This document shows, piece by piece, positions 29,860 through 41,053 of a stretch of DNA of 64,000 bases. The notes under the pieces are model-generated. The model worked only from the letters and a program-made list of their open reading frames with translations, searched no databases and was not told the DNA's origin. The DNA is from Pyropia yezoensis (lineage: Eukaryota; Rhodophyta; Bangiophyceae; Bangiales; Bangiaceae): positions 16,574,354 to 16,638,353 of the forward strand of contig CM020620.1 in assembly GCA_009829735.1 (NCBI GenBank), read 5' to 3'. The position numbers and the translations under genes are program-made. Positions within the stretch are counted from its first letter, which is position 1. The number at the start of each line of letters is the position of its first letter.

Positions 29860-30314
29860 GGAGTGTTATTGTTTGTACGGGAGAGGGACCCGGTGGCCCT
29901 TATGGTGGCCGGGTAGTAGTGAGTGTAAACTCATCCCCCGCTGGGGGCATTGCTTGCCTCTGTTTGCTGCCCTGGGGAGTACCCCTTCTGGCTCAGTGGT
30001 GCCTTGCCTCTCGTCCAACTTCTTCCGGTTGGTTCATGCTTGGGGAGGTTATCCTCCCTCACTTTGTGTCTTGGCTTTGGGAGGTCACCCTCCCGTGTAA
30101 GCCCCCTAGTTACTTCGATATTATCGAGGTTAGCCTTTACCTTTAAGTTAACTTATTAAGGTTCAGGTTTCACTTAGTTACCTAAGCTTGGCTCTACTAA
30201 GTTACCTAAGTCTGATTTGACTTAGAAACCTAAGTCTGCCATAACCATGTCACACCCTACTTAGTAGGTATAAGCCTCACCCCCCAACAGCCGAAGTCGG
30301 TGTCGGTTGGGTTG
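29860..30314. other. Intergenic region between the convergent antisense and pol frames, with three palindromes
   Basis: Three palindromic boxes, CTTAGTTACCTAAG (30173-30186), CTAAGTTACCTAAG (30197-30210) and CTTAGAAACCTAAG (30221-30234), are spaced 24 bases apart in an AT-rich segment. They lie where two converging transcripts should end, so a terminator or polyadenylation role is possible. Confidence 0.5.
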
Positions 30315-33300
30315 TTACAGTTGGCGTCGTCGCCTCATGTAAGGCATGAGGAGTTGGCGGGGTATATTCGCCGCCTGTTCCCAGGTGGGTGAGTCGTATC
30401 CGACCCACATAACCTTCACGTACCAGGGTCCTGGTAGGTTCGGGTCGGTGTGTCCAACCACGCTCTCTACTTGGTATGGAATCCCATCCGGTCCCACCGG
30501 GTCATCTGACCGGTGGGTTGTAAGAGCTTTATGTAGCAACCCAGCCGGTACCGGCTGAGGCTGTTCCGGCTTCGGAGCAGGTGTGACATCATTCACACTG
30601 ATGCGTTGGATCTCCGTATCGGAGTGTAAGATAACAGAGTGGTCATCTCTGTGGAGAATCTGGTACGGTCCCTTGACCGGTTGCATGAGCTTGTTCCCCC
30701 GGAACTTCTGGTGTCTGGTGTAGACCCAGTCACCTGTCATCAGGGTTGCGTTGCGCACCCGTAACCGGGCGTCGAAGTTCTTCTTATATCGAAGTTGTGT
30801 TCTGTCAAGGGCACCCTTGAGCTTAGGAATCATCCACGATAGCTTGGCCAACCAAGCTAGGTGGATACGTTCGGCCGGTCGGCCTTTCGGTGTATCATAC
30901 CGAGTGCACCTGCCTGGTGGCAGCGTCAGGTTACCGACGCCTAGTGGCATGACCCACTCCAGCGGAGCGATGTTTGTGCTCCGATGTGGCCTGGCATTGT
31001 ATGCCAGGGTGAGTACGGACAGAAGCCTGTCCCAAGTGTTCGTGTGCTCGGCCACGTAGCACTGTAGCATCTTGACGATGGTGCGGTTGAACCGCTCCAC
31101 CTGCCCGTTGGTTTGCGGGTGGTAGTCGGATGCCCGACGTGGTTCGATGCCGAACATGCCCAGGACCTTAGTGCAGAATGCTGACATAAGGTTTGCTCCG
31201 TTGTCGGAGAGGAGTTGCTTCATGACTCCGTATGCACTGATCCAGTGGTCAACCACTGCGTTCATAATCGTGTATGCCGTATCATTCGGGATGGCTGCCG
31301 CTCGTGACAGCTTAGTGAAGCGGTCAGACATGACCAGGATGTACCTGTTCCCTTCTTCCGTTACCGGAAGTGGCCCGAGTATGTCGATAGCGACTTGCTC
31401 GTTGGGCCCATTGGGTGGGAATAGCTTCATGGCAGACGCCTGCCTTGGTAGACTCATGCGGTTACGCGCACAGGGGTGGCATCCCCTTACGTGGTCGACC
31501 ACGTCGACGGCCATTGCTGGCCAGTAGAAGAACCTTCGCATTGCTGCGAACATACGTGAACCCCCCGGGTGTCCGGCTGTGGGGTTCTCATGTTCTCGTT
31601 CCATGACGGCTTGCCGTAAGGACACGGGAACCACGACTTGATGTCGTCCATCGGCGGGTGCCCGCCGGTATATGAGTCCGTCTTCGTTCTCGGAGAAGAT
31701 GCCGGCCGTACCGGCCAGGAGGTTAGCGCGATGACGTCTACAGTCGTCGTCGTTGGCTTGTGCCTCGCGGAAGTCCGCGAGGGTTAGTGGGCATGCTCGG
31801 TGTGCCATGGTATGGTCAACCATACCTTGGGTAGCGTTACCCACCATGCAGACCGGTACCACCGGGATGTCCTCGTCCACCGGGCGGGTATCCCCGCTCG
31901 GGGTGTCAAGTCGAGACAATGCGTCTCCGAGATGGTGGGTTGACCCAGCCTTATCCACGGTACGGTAGTCGTGCTCGGCCATTTTTAGCCTCCATCGGGC
32001 TAGCCTCCCATGGCTATCGGAATCCTTGTCACCAAGGTTGAGGAGCCATCGTAGGGGTTCGTGGTCGGACCTCACGATGAACCTGGAGCCCTCCAGGTAT
32101 GGACGGAGCAGTTGCACTGCCCATATAACTCCGAGGCATTCACGCTCGGTGGCACTATAGTTACGCTCAGCCGGGTTGAGTGTCCGGCTGAAGTATCCAA
32201 CCGGACGTAGGTCCGGGATAACGTTATCGGTACCGATCAACGTCTCTCCCTGTAACAGGGTGCATCCCACTTGGGTGTCGCACGCATCGACATCGATGAC
32301 GAAGGTACCCCGTCGGTGCGGTAACGCAAGGACGGGTGGGGATAGTAGGGCTCGCTTCAGCGACTCGAATGCCTCCTCTTCGCTAGGCCAAGGGGGTTGG
32401 AGTACCTTGGGCAGGGTACTGCTCGTAAGAACCGTTAACGGTTTAGCTATCCGAGCGAAGTCCTTGACGAACCGTCGGTATACATTGCACATTCCCAGGA
32501 AGCTCTTGAGCTGCGTCTGGGTGTTAGGGAACCGGGCATCCCGGAGTGCCCGGGTATTGGCTTCGAGTACCCCTAGTTTACCAGGGGTTATCTGGTGGCC
32601 CAGATACTCGACCGTCTGTTGGAAGAAGGCGCACTTCTTCAGACGCAGGGTTACCCCGGCGTTCCTCAAGAGGGTGAGTACCTCGTCAACATGTTGCACA
32701 TGGTCATCCACGTTACGCGAGAAGACGATGACGTCATCGAGGTACTCTAGGCAGTTACGCCACTTCACCCCCGACAGTATAATGTCGATAGCCCGCTGGA
32801 ATGTAGCGGGGGCGTTGGACAATCCGAAGGGCATCCTTAGGAACTCGTACACTCCACTGTGACAGACGAATGCCGTCTTGGGGATATCCTCGTCCGCCAC
32901 CGGGATCTGCCAGTATCCGGTATTGCAGTCGATGGTGGTAAACACCGTAGCTTCCCCCAGGGAGTCGATGCATTCATCCATCCTTGGTAAAGGGTAGGAG
33001 TCCTTCTTGGTAACCAAGTTGAGGCGTCGATAATCGATGCAAAACCGAGGGGTTTGATCCTTCTTCGGTACGATGACGACTGGGGCACCCCACTCCGACA
33101 TCGAAGGTCGTATCACCTTCGCTTCACTCATCCTCTTCACTTCTCCATCAACGATCTCTCGTTGCATAGGTCCCGCTCGGTGCGGTTGTGACCGGGCGGG
33201 GCGTGCGCCTGGTACCAGGTCAATACGATGTTGGGTTGCCCCAATGGTACCCAGGGCTCCGCCTGTCCACATGACGTCATGCTTTCTTAACATCCGTCGT

Positions 33301-34481
33301 ACCCCTTCGGCTACGGAAGGGGGAAGGTGGTCGAGGTCAGCCTCGGCCAGTGCCTTCAATGCTTCTTGGTCCTTCGGCGGAATATCCGCCGGTAATGATG
33401 GTCGACTAGGCTTCCCGTCATCGAGTTGCTGTCGCTCGGTGGTCTCGGCGACCGCCAGCACCTCAAGTGGGTCCACTTGACCTTCCTTGTCAGGGGTAAG
33501 GATATCTCCTTCGTAGAGCTCGGCAATCCCGAGGATAGTTCCCTTCGGGAGGGTGACTGCCTTACGGCGATAGTTCGCCATCACTAGGAGGGACGACCCT
33601 CCTGATGGGAGGTCTATGAGACCGTTGGCCATGGTCAACCCATGGCGCTTGTACGTCCGCAAGTTGGACTTGACTCTGCAGATGCCTGCGAGGTCACAGT
33701 TAACCGGGAGGACTGTCTCCGACAACGGCTCAAAGCGAGTTCGCTTGGCCAACCGAAGTGTCTTCGGCTCGACACTTGCGTACACCTCAGCCACGTTAAC
33801 GTGGCTCCCTTGTAGCGTCAGGTCCCTGACGATAGCCGTATATCCTCGCTTCGTCCCGTCGGCTTCTTGAAGCTCGACGGTCCTCCGGCCTGGCCGGATT
33901 GCATCAACGTGAACGTTGATGAAGGTGCACCCCAGTATGCAGGGCACCGATAGGGTCTCACACACCAGGAAGTCGACTTCCGTGGTGAGTTCCCCGATGG
34001 TAACCCGCAGCGACATCGCTGCGGTCGTACGAATGAGGCGACCATTCGCGTCCTTGATGGTGGGTCCCCGAGTCACTCTGAATCGCGGAAGCCACTTGTC
34101 CGGGAGGGTATCCTTCCGGATAAGGTTGGGTCCAGCCCCTGTATCCAGTACAGGGTAGTACGATCGTGTCGACTGGGGGTCAACCCCCAGTGTGGCTGAT
34201 ACCTTGAAGTTCTCCAAGGTGAACAGTACGTGGCCTACCCCGATATCCGGTGTAGCTCGGGCATCCTGGACAGGGCCCTTGGCTGGTTCAACTTGACGGG
34301 GCATCCCGTCCTCTCCTCCCAACCTTGGTGGTTGGTCATCAATCCCCTGACGCCGTGTCGTCGGGGCCGGAAGGTGTACCCGGGGGTTGATGCGGCGTCG
34401 GCTCAACCGCGCTCTCCGTGGGGCTTTCCCCGCGGTACTCCGGGGTGGCTTGCTTGGGTTACCCCAGCGCCCCCCGGTCAT
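30315..34481 (-). CDS. pol: Pol polyprotein: protease, RT, RNase H, integrase, chromodomain
   Basis: 1388 codons, uninterrupted, ending TAA. Aspartic protease active site DTGAG at residue 113. Reverse transcriptase with YLDDVIVF at about residue 580. RNase H follows (FVIDVDACD, SDHEPLRW, LGDALSRLD). Integrase has an HHCC zinc module (HENPTAGHPGG ... GCHPCARN) and catalytic D1033, D1093 and E1129, with 35 residues between the last two, as usual. The last 53 residues (from about 1336) form a chromodomain: YQVESVVGH, WYVKVMWVGYDSPTWE. That marks the chromovirus branch, whose chromodomain targets integration to particular chromatin. Pol is in the -1 frame relative to gag and its ATG lies 9 bases beyond the gag stop, so expression could be by -1 frameshift or by reinitiation at ATG 34481. 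Confidence 0.95.
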   Translation of the reverse strand: MTGGRWGNPSKPPRSTAGKAPRRARLSRRRINPRVHLPAPTTRRQGIDDQPPRLGGEDGMPRQVEPAKGPVQDARATPDIGVGHVLFTLENFKVSATLGVDPQSTRSYYPVLDTGAGPNLIRKDTLPDKWLPRFRVTRGPTIKDANGRLIRTTAAMSLRVTIGELTTEVDFLVCETLSVPCILGCTFINVHVDAIRPGRRTVELQEADGTKRGYTAIVRDLTLQGSHVNVAEVYASVEPKTLRLAKRTRFEPLSETVLPVNCDLAGICRVKSNLRTYKRHGLTMANGLIDLPSGGSSLLVMANYRRKAVTLPKGTILGIAELYEGDILTPDKEGQVDPLEVLAVAETTERQQLDDGKPSRPSLPADIPPKDQEALKALAEADLDHLPPSVAEGVRRMLRKHDVMWTGGALGTIGATQHRIDLVPGARPARSQPHRAGPMQREIVDGEVKRMSEAKVIRPSMSEWGAPVVIVPKKDQTPRFCIDYRRLNLVTKKDSYPLPRMDECIDSLGEATVFTTIDCNTGYWQIPVADEDIPKTAFVCHSGVYEFLRMPFGLSNAPATFQRAIDIILSGVKWRNCLEYLDDVIVFSRNVDDHVQHVDEVLTLLRNAGVTLRLKKCAFFQQTVEYLGHQITPGKLGVLEANTRALRDARFPNTQTQLKSFLGMCNVYRRFVKDFARIAKPLTVLTSSTLPKVLQPPWPSEEEAFESLKRALLSPPVLALPHRRGTFVIDVDACDTQVGCTLLQGETLIGTDNVIPDLRPVGYFSRTLNPAERNYSATERECLGVIWAVQLLRPYLEGSRFIVRSDHEPLRWLLNLGDKDSDSHGRLARWRLKMAEHDYRTVDKAGSTHHLGDALSRLDTPSGDTRPVDEDIPVVPVCMVGNATQGMVDHTMAHRACPLTLADFREAQANDDDCRRHRANLLAGTAGIFSENEDGLIYRRAPADGRHQVVVPVSLRQAVMEREHENPTAGHPGGSRMFAAMRRFFYWPAMAVDVVDHVRGCHPCARNRMSLPRQASAMKLFPPNGPNEQVAIDILGPLPVTEEGNRYILVMSDRFTKLSRAAAIPNDTAYTIMNAVVDHWISAYGVMKQLLSDNGANLMSAFCTKVLGMFGIEPRRASDYHPQTNGQVERFNRTIVKMLQCYVAEHTNTWDRLLSVLTLAYNARPHRSTNIAPLEWVMPLGVGNLTLPPGRCTRYDTPKGRPAERIHLAWLAKLSWMIPKLKGALDRTQLRYKKNFDARLRVRNATLMTGDWVYTRHQKFRGNKLMQPVKGPYQILHRDDHSVILHSDTEIQRISVNDVTPAPKPEQPQPVPAGLLHKALTTHRSDDPVGPDGIPYQVESVVGHTDPNLPGPWYVKVMWVGYDSPTWEQAANIPRQLLMPYMRRRRQL

Positions 34482-34489
34482 CCTTCCTC

Positions 34490-36673
34490 TTACTCGTTTC
34501 CCGCCCTTGGTAGGGTGCTGTCCGCCGGGACATCCGGCTGAGGAGGTGCCTCCTCGACGGCCAGTACTCCACCTGGAGCTGGCTGCCTACCCGGTGCGGG
34601 TCCGGGTGCTCTGGCGGGATACCCCCCGGTGGATGCCTTGCGTTGCGCCGCTGCCCGCCGAGACTCCTCGGGGATGAGTGGGCAGGAAGACACCCAGTGC
34701 TGGGGATCCCCACACAACATACATCCGGACGTGCCGGTCCCTCCTTGAGTTCGCATCGGGGTAGCCCCGTAGCTGCGGTTGCCTCCCTCGGGCGCCCGAG
34801 TGCCTGCTCCCTGGTAGGCCTTGGGTCCTTGGGTCAACCGGAACATGGACTCCCCCAACCGGTTGGGTCGGCCAGCAATCTGCGGAGGTGCCTCCGTACG
34901 TACTGCCCATGTAGGCAGGGGCTGGTGGGGGTTACCCGTAACCGGGGCATACCCCGTCGTCCGCACATACGGGACGCGCCGTCCCGCTCCCTCGTTGACC
35001 TGGAACCGGGTCCCAGCCGGGGCGATGTACGCTACCCTACCGTGCTCATCAATCACCGGCGTCGCCGGTAGCAACAGGTGGCCCTGTTGGTCAACTAGAG
35101 GTTCATCCTCGCCCGTAGGGGTATGTTCGGTCGCCACCAGTACTGGTGCGGCCTTACGTTCCACCTTCTCTTGCCTCGGTACCGGGGTAAGACTGGGCTT
35201 GCCTCCCTCACCCTTGGGCTTCGGGGCCAAGGCACACTCCGGGTGTAGAACCCGGTAGGCGTCCCCTAGGGACTTGCACATATGCATCAGTTGACTGAAG
35301 TTCGTCCAGGCCGTATTGGCTCCCCGAGCGGATATCCGCACGTAGTTGGGTACTCCTGCGAACAGGATGGCCCGTAGCTCCCCTTCTCCGAGGAGCTTCC
35401 CCAGCTCGTAGTCGAGCTCTTGGATCCGGCGTCAAAACATCTCCTCATCCTCCCAGCTCTGGGCGGTGGCAGTGCGCAGGGCCCGGTAGTGGTCCTCGCA
35501 CTTGTCCTCACTGAGGTAACTGCTCAGCAGCTCCTTGAGGATCCCACGGTAATCCATGGGGGTGGCCGCGACCCTCATTCCCGGCATCGGGGATGCCTGG
35601 CGAAGAATGCCTCGCACCCGTTCATCAACGAAGAACGGGAGGATCTCCAGGGCCAGCCCCTCGTTGACGAGCGCCTTGTCTGCGGCTGCCTTGAAGCTAG
35701 TCAAGAAGCCGATGACTGCCAACGGGCGTCCGTTCGGCCCCCCGAACATAGGGACTCCCTTCATAAGGGTCTGCATAGAGCGGATCGCCCGATGCGACGT
35801 ATTACGCATCGATTCCGATACGGTGGTAGAGCGGTCCTCCAAACGATAACGTTCGGGAGTCAGTACCGACCGGAAGACCTCGTTGACGATCTCCGTGTCG
35901 GCGTCCTGGATATCCAGTCGCTTAGCCAGTTGATGAGCAAACTCATCGGACTCCATCCGCTTCAGTAGGCTCGCAGTTACCTGCGCGGTCATAGCTTCCA
36001 CCACTGAAGATGGTACTTCAGGCGTCGGCGCCTCGGGAACCCGAGTTGCCTGGCCTCCTTCGTCGTGGGGGTACTGTGAGAGGGTACCCCCTCCGCCAAT
36101 GACCGACTCTCCACCGGCGTAAGTATCCGCCGGGTCGTGTCCGCGGAGTCCGCTTCGGGTGCTCCGAGCGTATCGCTCCGTGTGGCTCCGTTCCAACTCT
36201 GCCGACGAGTCGGATCCATACCCCATTGTGTCCGGGGGTTGTCCAGGAGTAGCAACACCGGGGTTGACCCTGGTGGACTCCGAAAGTAGTCCGGCCGGTT
36301 CGAACCGTACTGGTGTGGGAGGAACACGACGGGGTCCCGTCGTGTGGCGTGTTGACATCAACACGGCCATCTCGTCCTCCGTCCGATCTTGACGGGCGTC
36401 GAGCCCGGAAAACCGGGCCTCGATGCGGGCCAATGATGCCATCAGGGAATCCCCTGGTGAAGGAGGCGGCGGAGTGAGGTCGGTCGATGACAGTTGAGGC
36501 GGACCCCCGCATCCTGCCGTCCGAGCCGTGCCAAACGTCGATCCGGCACCGGAAAGCATTGGCGTCTCAATGTTGTCGATCGGGTTCCCGATCTCGGTTC
36601 CCGTAGTCACCTCCGGGGTCGGCGTCGAGGCCGATCCGTCATCTTGAACGTTCCCCGTCTCTTGGGTAGACAT
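34490..36673 (-). pseudogene. gag: Gag protein with one in-frame TGA
   Basis: From ATG 36673 (MSTQETGNV; an upstream GTG at 36679 is in frame) the frame runs 413 codons to TGA at 35432-35434. It continues in the same frame for 313 codons to TAA at 34490-34492. The downstream part starts with protein-like sequence (RRIQELDYELGKLLGEGEL) and ends with a CX2CX4HX4C zinc knuckle (CMLCGDPQHWVSSC, about 34682-34723), the nucleic-acid-binding end of Gag. Pieces on both sides belong together, so the TGA is a nonsense mutation (TGG to TGA would be one step) or a programmed readthrough site. The capsid-like region is around residues 190-410 and is highly charged. Confidence 0.85.
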
Positions 36674-36880
36674 AGTCACAATCAGTCAACCGACGTAACA
36701 ATCACCACGAATAAGAGAGCGAGGGGGTAGACTGGGGAGAGTAACAGTAGATCACAGTCACAGGTAAAAGCTCAACACAATCGATCAGGTCGCAACACCA
36801 CGAGTACAAGAAAAGGACCGGATCCCTATCCGTGTGCCAGGGCCGAAGACGGCGTCACCACAAGGGTGACGGAAACCCGT

Positions 36881-36897
36881 CCCCTGCTGCTCCACCA
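36881..36897 (-). promoter_or_regulatory. tRNA primer-binding site
   Basis: On the element strand TGGTGGAGCAGCAGGGG begins one base inside the 5' LTR. It is complementary to a tRNA 3' end of the form CUGCUCCACCA. It is not the common initiator-Met primer; I cannot name the tRNA. Confidence 0.75.
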
Positions 36898-36898
36898 A

Positions 36899-37261
36899 TG
36901 TAGCACAATAGGAATCCGTCGCACGTCCACTCTCAGGGAACACTCACCAAGGGGGATCGGCACTAACGTCACCGGGAGGCCAAGGTTGCGGTCCTTGGAG
37001 CGAAAGCCACGGGACCAAGATGGGAGCCCAAATGGGAGGGGTTTGTTGTTCTACCCCGGCCGGCGGTGGATTCGCCGCCGGCCCCCGCGTTATAAACCCT
37101 CGGAGACACTACTAACTACCCTCCACCCCAAGATGCAAGTCCCTCTGGTCATACGTAACTTATAGATACCGTGACCAGTACGGACTATCAACTTGAAAGC
37201 CAAGGATTAGAAGTAGCCCCCCTAATATTAGGGTCACAATACGGCCAGCCATATTGCTACA
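36899..37261 (-). repeat. 5' LTR (element orientation)
   Basis: 363 bp with TG...CA ends; seven substitutions separate it from the other LTR and there are no indels. Confidence 0.95.
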
Positions 37262-37266
37262 CTTGG
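37262..37266 (-). repeat. Chromovirus target-site duplication (CTTGG, right)
   Basis: Matches 26535-26539. In the split gene it reads CCAAG and codes the Lys of the LKSK segment. Confidence 0.95.
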
Positions 37267-38367
37267 ACTTGAGCTTACTTCCCGACCGCACGTGAGGGTG
37301 TAAGTTTGGATTCATCTCAAAATCTTTGCACTCCGCCGGGGGAGTGAACATCTCGATGAAGTCGTTGAACTCAGGCGCCACGACGGTGTCCCACACGTCC
37401 CGCTTAGCGACCCTAGCATCAAGCTGCTGGCGGGTGAGAGGCCTCCGGGACGCCACCACGCCAGCAGCCACGCCTGGCTGGCAAATCACATGGAACAGCC
37501 GTGCGAACTCATGCTTGGTGAACCATGACGACTGCGGTCGCTGAGTCGGCGTCCTACCGGGCGAGCCACTCGGTTGAGGTTGGGTGGGCAGCGCGGCGGG
37601 AGTAGGTGCGCGCGCAGGAGGTCGGCTTGCAGGGGGGGTTTGGTCCTGACGGCCTCCTCGAATGGCAGCAACGTCAGGCGCGCGAGCATTCGAGAGGGGA
37701 GGGGCAGCGCGTGTCCCGTCGGAAAGGGGCGCCACCGCAGGACGGCCACTCGGGGAGGGATGAGCAAGTGGACGGCTATTCAACTGGTGTGACGCAGCGC
37801 GGGGGGTAGGCAGGCATGGGGCAGGAAGGAGTTGGCCGCTGGAAGCGGAGGCGAACGCGGGGGAAGTCGCGCGCCCGCTAGGAGGAGGGGGGGTTGAGAT
37901 GAACGAAGACGACACCCGCTCGAGGCGTGCCCTTAGCACCGACTTGTTCCCGTGTGAAGAGACCCCGGCTGCCTTGCAGGCCGCTCGCATATCCCTGTGA
38001 GTCATAGCGTCCGTGATGGTTAGCTGCCCTTGCGACGGTGGGCTGGTTGCCGAAGCTGTAAGGTCCGCAGAAGGAGAGCATACGGGAGGAGGTGTGCGTG
38101 GGTCGGCGTCGGGGACGGCGAGAGGGGGCGGGCGTGAGATGGGAAAGGGGTGGCGGGGTGGGGCAGGCTCCGAGGGAGGGGACCGGGGCGGGAAAAAAGG
38201 GAAGGGAGGCGAGGGGGGGGGGAGGAGTGGGGGGGCGGGGAGTTTGGGGGGGGGGAGGGGTGGGGACAGTCTATGGGTGAGTGGGGCGGCGCGGCCGAGT
38301 CCGAGTCAATCCCATAGGCAGCATCCATAGCGATGCGTCTGTGGGCACTGAGCAATGGTAAGGGCAT
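37262..38367 (-). pseudogene. Harbinger partner gene, 5' part with SAP-like motif (split by the chromovirus)
   Basis: Clear coding starts by about 38085 in the frame of ATG 38005 and runs to the insertion point. It includes LTITDAMTHRDMRAACKAAG and SSHGNKSVLRARLERV, a good SAP motif (a short helix-extended loop-helix DNA-binding module). A Pro/Ser/Ala-rich linker follows, then a compact region (WFTKHEFARLFHVI, VWDTVVAPEFNDFIEMF). The start is uncertain. ATG 38005 is internal to the open frame. ATG 38328 (MDAAYGIDSD) or 38367 lie in another frame and would need an intron across the C-rich stretch 38090-38270. Removing the retroelement rejoins this part in frame with 25723-26534. Confidence 0.6.
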
Positions 38368-38402
38368 GGGAGACGCAACGAGCAGACGAAAGTGGGACCT
38401 CT

Positions 38403-38408
38403 CTTATA
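38403..38408 (-). promoter_or_regulatory. Possible TATA box of the Harbinger partner gene
   Basis: CGTATAAGAG on the minus strand, 36 bases upstream of ATG 38367 and about 75 upstream of ATG 38328. It supports transcription starting near 38375. Confidence 0.4.
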
Positions 38409-40894
38409 CGAGAGAAACCCTCCTACCAGCCGCCGACCGACGGCGCGCGACGCGTATCCTCCTGCCCCGCTACCCCCATCGGCCGGGCCCACCACCGGGA
38501 CCTCCCCCGCGCACCCCCTGCGTAACACACCGTCTCAATCGCCGCCCTCTCCTTAGCTCAGACCAAGCGATCAAACCAGGCCGCCCCTACCATGGGGTAA
38601 CCGGACGCCGCAACGGACTGAGCAGGGAAGGATTGGTGCAGGGCCGGGAGGGGGGGAGACAGATAAGAGGTATACAAGCGGTCCCTCAAAGAAAGGCAGT
38701 GAAGGTGAGTGCCGGGGGCAGGCAGACTGCAGGTGCGGCCTAATGAACCGACACTGGACGCGTCAAGCAGGACATGAGAGCTCAACAAGGTACCCGAACG
38801 GGCTGCCAATCCCCCTCCCAGCCATTCCAGCGACCCCTACGCAACGCCCCCTGCGCGGACCGCCCCCATGCGCGAGCACACCTCTGCCCGAAACGGTGGA
38901 ACGCACTGCAAAAGCGCCGATGGCGGCCAAACGAAAAAGGCGGGGGGAATGTGGCGGGAGGGATCGAGGAAAAAAAAAGAGGGCTGCAAACGAGAGTCAC
39001 ACCGGGCGCCGACCCTGCGCCGAGCCGTTCGAAGCAGGGGGGGGTAGAGCGCCTGTCCCGCGCGACCGCCGCGAGCCTCCGGCCGGTCGGCCGGCTGGCC
39101 GCGCTGGCCCCGCGGCCGCGCCGAACCCGAGGCGCCACGCGCAGGGCGGCCGCGCGGCCGTCTCGGACTAGCCGCACAGCGTCCGTCGAACAATAAAAAA
39201 CGAGAGCAGGGGGGGTGCGGGGGGCAACGGGAGGTTGGGGGGGGACACGTCCACAGTACATCATACAAGTGGGGGGCGGCGGAGGTTGGGGGCAGAAGCA
39301 CAACAAGGCAGACGAAGCCCATTCAAAAAGCAAAAACCTCCCACAGCGGTCCGAGGAAAAGTTCGCCACGCTTCACCCCCGAGTCTGAGCTCCTCGCGCC
39401 ACCAGGCGACACCTCGGTCCCGCCCTTCCCGCTCTCCCGCGACCGCTGCCCCGTGCGCGCGCTGAATGCACTGCCGTTTTCTTCCCCTCCGCCCCGCGTA
39501 CCTCTGCCCGTTTGCTCAGCCTGAAGAACCCCGCGCCCAGCGCCTGGCGGGACCTAGCACGGCATGGGGTGGTGTTGGGCTTGCAGGGCGGGGACATCTT
39601 GGCGCGAGTTCCTGGTGGTAGGGTGCGGAAGAGAGGTGGGAGCGAGGGAACAAGGGAAGAGTGCGCTGGCGCGCACACAAAAAACAAGATCTGAAAGTGC
39701 GGAGACATAGAGCGACTTGGTGGGAAGAAGTACACAGAGAGCGGAAGGGGGGGGGGGCATATGAACGGAGTAGACGTACGCACAAAAAAAAATAGACATC
39801 GGAAAGTGTGCAACGAAAGAACAACGCGGCGGGAGTGTGCAATGCGACGTCAAAAAGTATTGAGGGGGGGATGATGCGATGATAAACAGAGAGGGTGAGA
39901 CGGCATTCAAAATAACCAACACCTCAAGTGGCAACGCCTCGCTCTGCGCACCCCACACCACCACCCGGGAGTCACATGCCACAACGAGGGCAGCTGTCTG
40001 CTCAACTCTCTCGCCACCGCCTCCCGCCCCACCTCGCGTCTCGTGCATGGCCCGCACGTGCCCCTCCCCGCCCCTCAGCGATCCTCGACGGATAGCATGA
40101 GACGACCAGCTCCACCCCGACGTCGCCTCGATTCTGTGCGGAAAACGTGGGGGAGGGGCGGGGGAGGGACGCAAAACATATCAGTGTAGGTGGAGCGCCT
40201 GCATTGGCACAAGCTTGAAACAGGGGGGAGGGGGAGGAGAGTGGCGGGACAAGAGGAGCAAGAAGAAGCGATTCAAACGGACCGACAGTTTAAAAGAGGG
40301 GGGGGGAGGGGGGGGATGGCGGGACAAGGGAAGGAAGAAGATGACATTCGAACTGACCGACCTCTCAAGCGGCACACAGACGATAAGCGCGCCACCAAGC
40401 ACCCGTCCCACCCATATCTCACACTCCAAGACACACCACGGCCGTCCTTGCGTCGCCATCTCCCACCGCAGCGGCCCTCACCACACGCCCCGCGCGCTGC
40501 CCCAGCGCCCGCCCGCCGTGCACCGGCGTGGTGTCTCAAACGGCCCACGGCCGCCCAGGGACGATCGCCCCGGTCCTGCACGGCGTCGGGTGGAGCGGGG
40601 CGAGGGGAGGAGTGCCGCAGGCACGGAAGGGTCGGCGGGAGAGCTTGCGGTGGCAGGAACAGCCGGGCGACGGCCAGACGGGAGGCGGATGGACGTGCCC
40701 TCCCGTCGTCGCCTGCCGACCCGCTGTGCACGGCGCGGCAAGTGTGTCACCCTTCTGGCCTCGACCCCGCGCGCCTGCGCCGCCGCTGGGTTCAAACTGC
40801 CTGAGCGAGATCCATCGACAGGAGCAGCTGTTGTGGGGCACGCAGTCCCGAACTTCCCATGAATTTGATGGCGCAAATGCTGCCGCAAGGGGGC
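38409..40894. other. Right interior of the Harbinger element, no recognisable gene
   Basis: GC-rich, with several short frames on both strands but no domain. An imperfect tandem duplication of about 90 bases is visible at 40205-40380 (GGCGGGACAAG ... GACCGAC repeated with G-runs between). An AATAAAA word lies at 39190. Confidence 0.4.
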
Positions 40895-40987
40895 TGCCGC
40901 GAACTCAGACTGCCGCAGGATGCGGCAAGAAGTGGCTTTTGCAAAAGCCACTTCTTGCCGCATCCTGCGGCAGCTTGAGTTCGCGGC
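40895..40987. repeat. 93-bp near-perfect palindrome (hairpin)
   Basis: Arms of about 45 bases meet at GGCTTTTGCAAAAGCC. Outer parts read TGCCGCGAACTCA and TGAGTTCGCGGCA. The GCCGCGAACTC word recurs at 41041 and 41054 in the Harbinger right terminal repeat, so the hairpin is part of, or copied from, the Harbinger subterminal sequence. Confidence 0.8.
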
Positions 40988-41053
40988 ACACAACGCAGGA
41001 CACGTGGAGAGCAACAGCCAATCTCAGAGCGCCACGAAGTGCCGCGAACTCGC

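Larger units (their letters stand above)
26540..37261 (-). mobile_element. Ty3-type LTR retrotransposon (chromovirus), 10,722 bp, minus orientation
   Basis: Two 363-bp LTRs with TG...CA termini differ at seven positions (about 98% identical), indicating a fairly recent insertion. In element order: 5' LTR, tRNA primer site, gag, pol (protease, reverse transcriptase, RNase H, integrase, chromodomain), a hairpin-rich intergenic region, a long antisense frame, polypurine tract, 3' LTR. It sits in exon 1 of the Harbinger partner gene. Gag has one in-frame TGA; pol is fully open. Confidence 0.95.

Noticed and set aside
40190-40862. Overlapping 204- and 215-codon frames on the plus strand
   Set aside because: Biased composition produced by a G-rich tandem duplication; no start context or domain.
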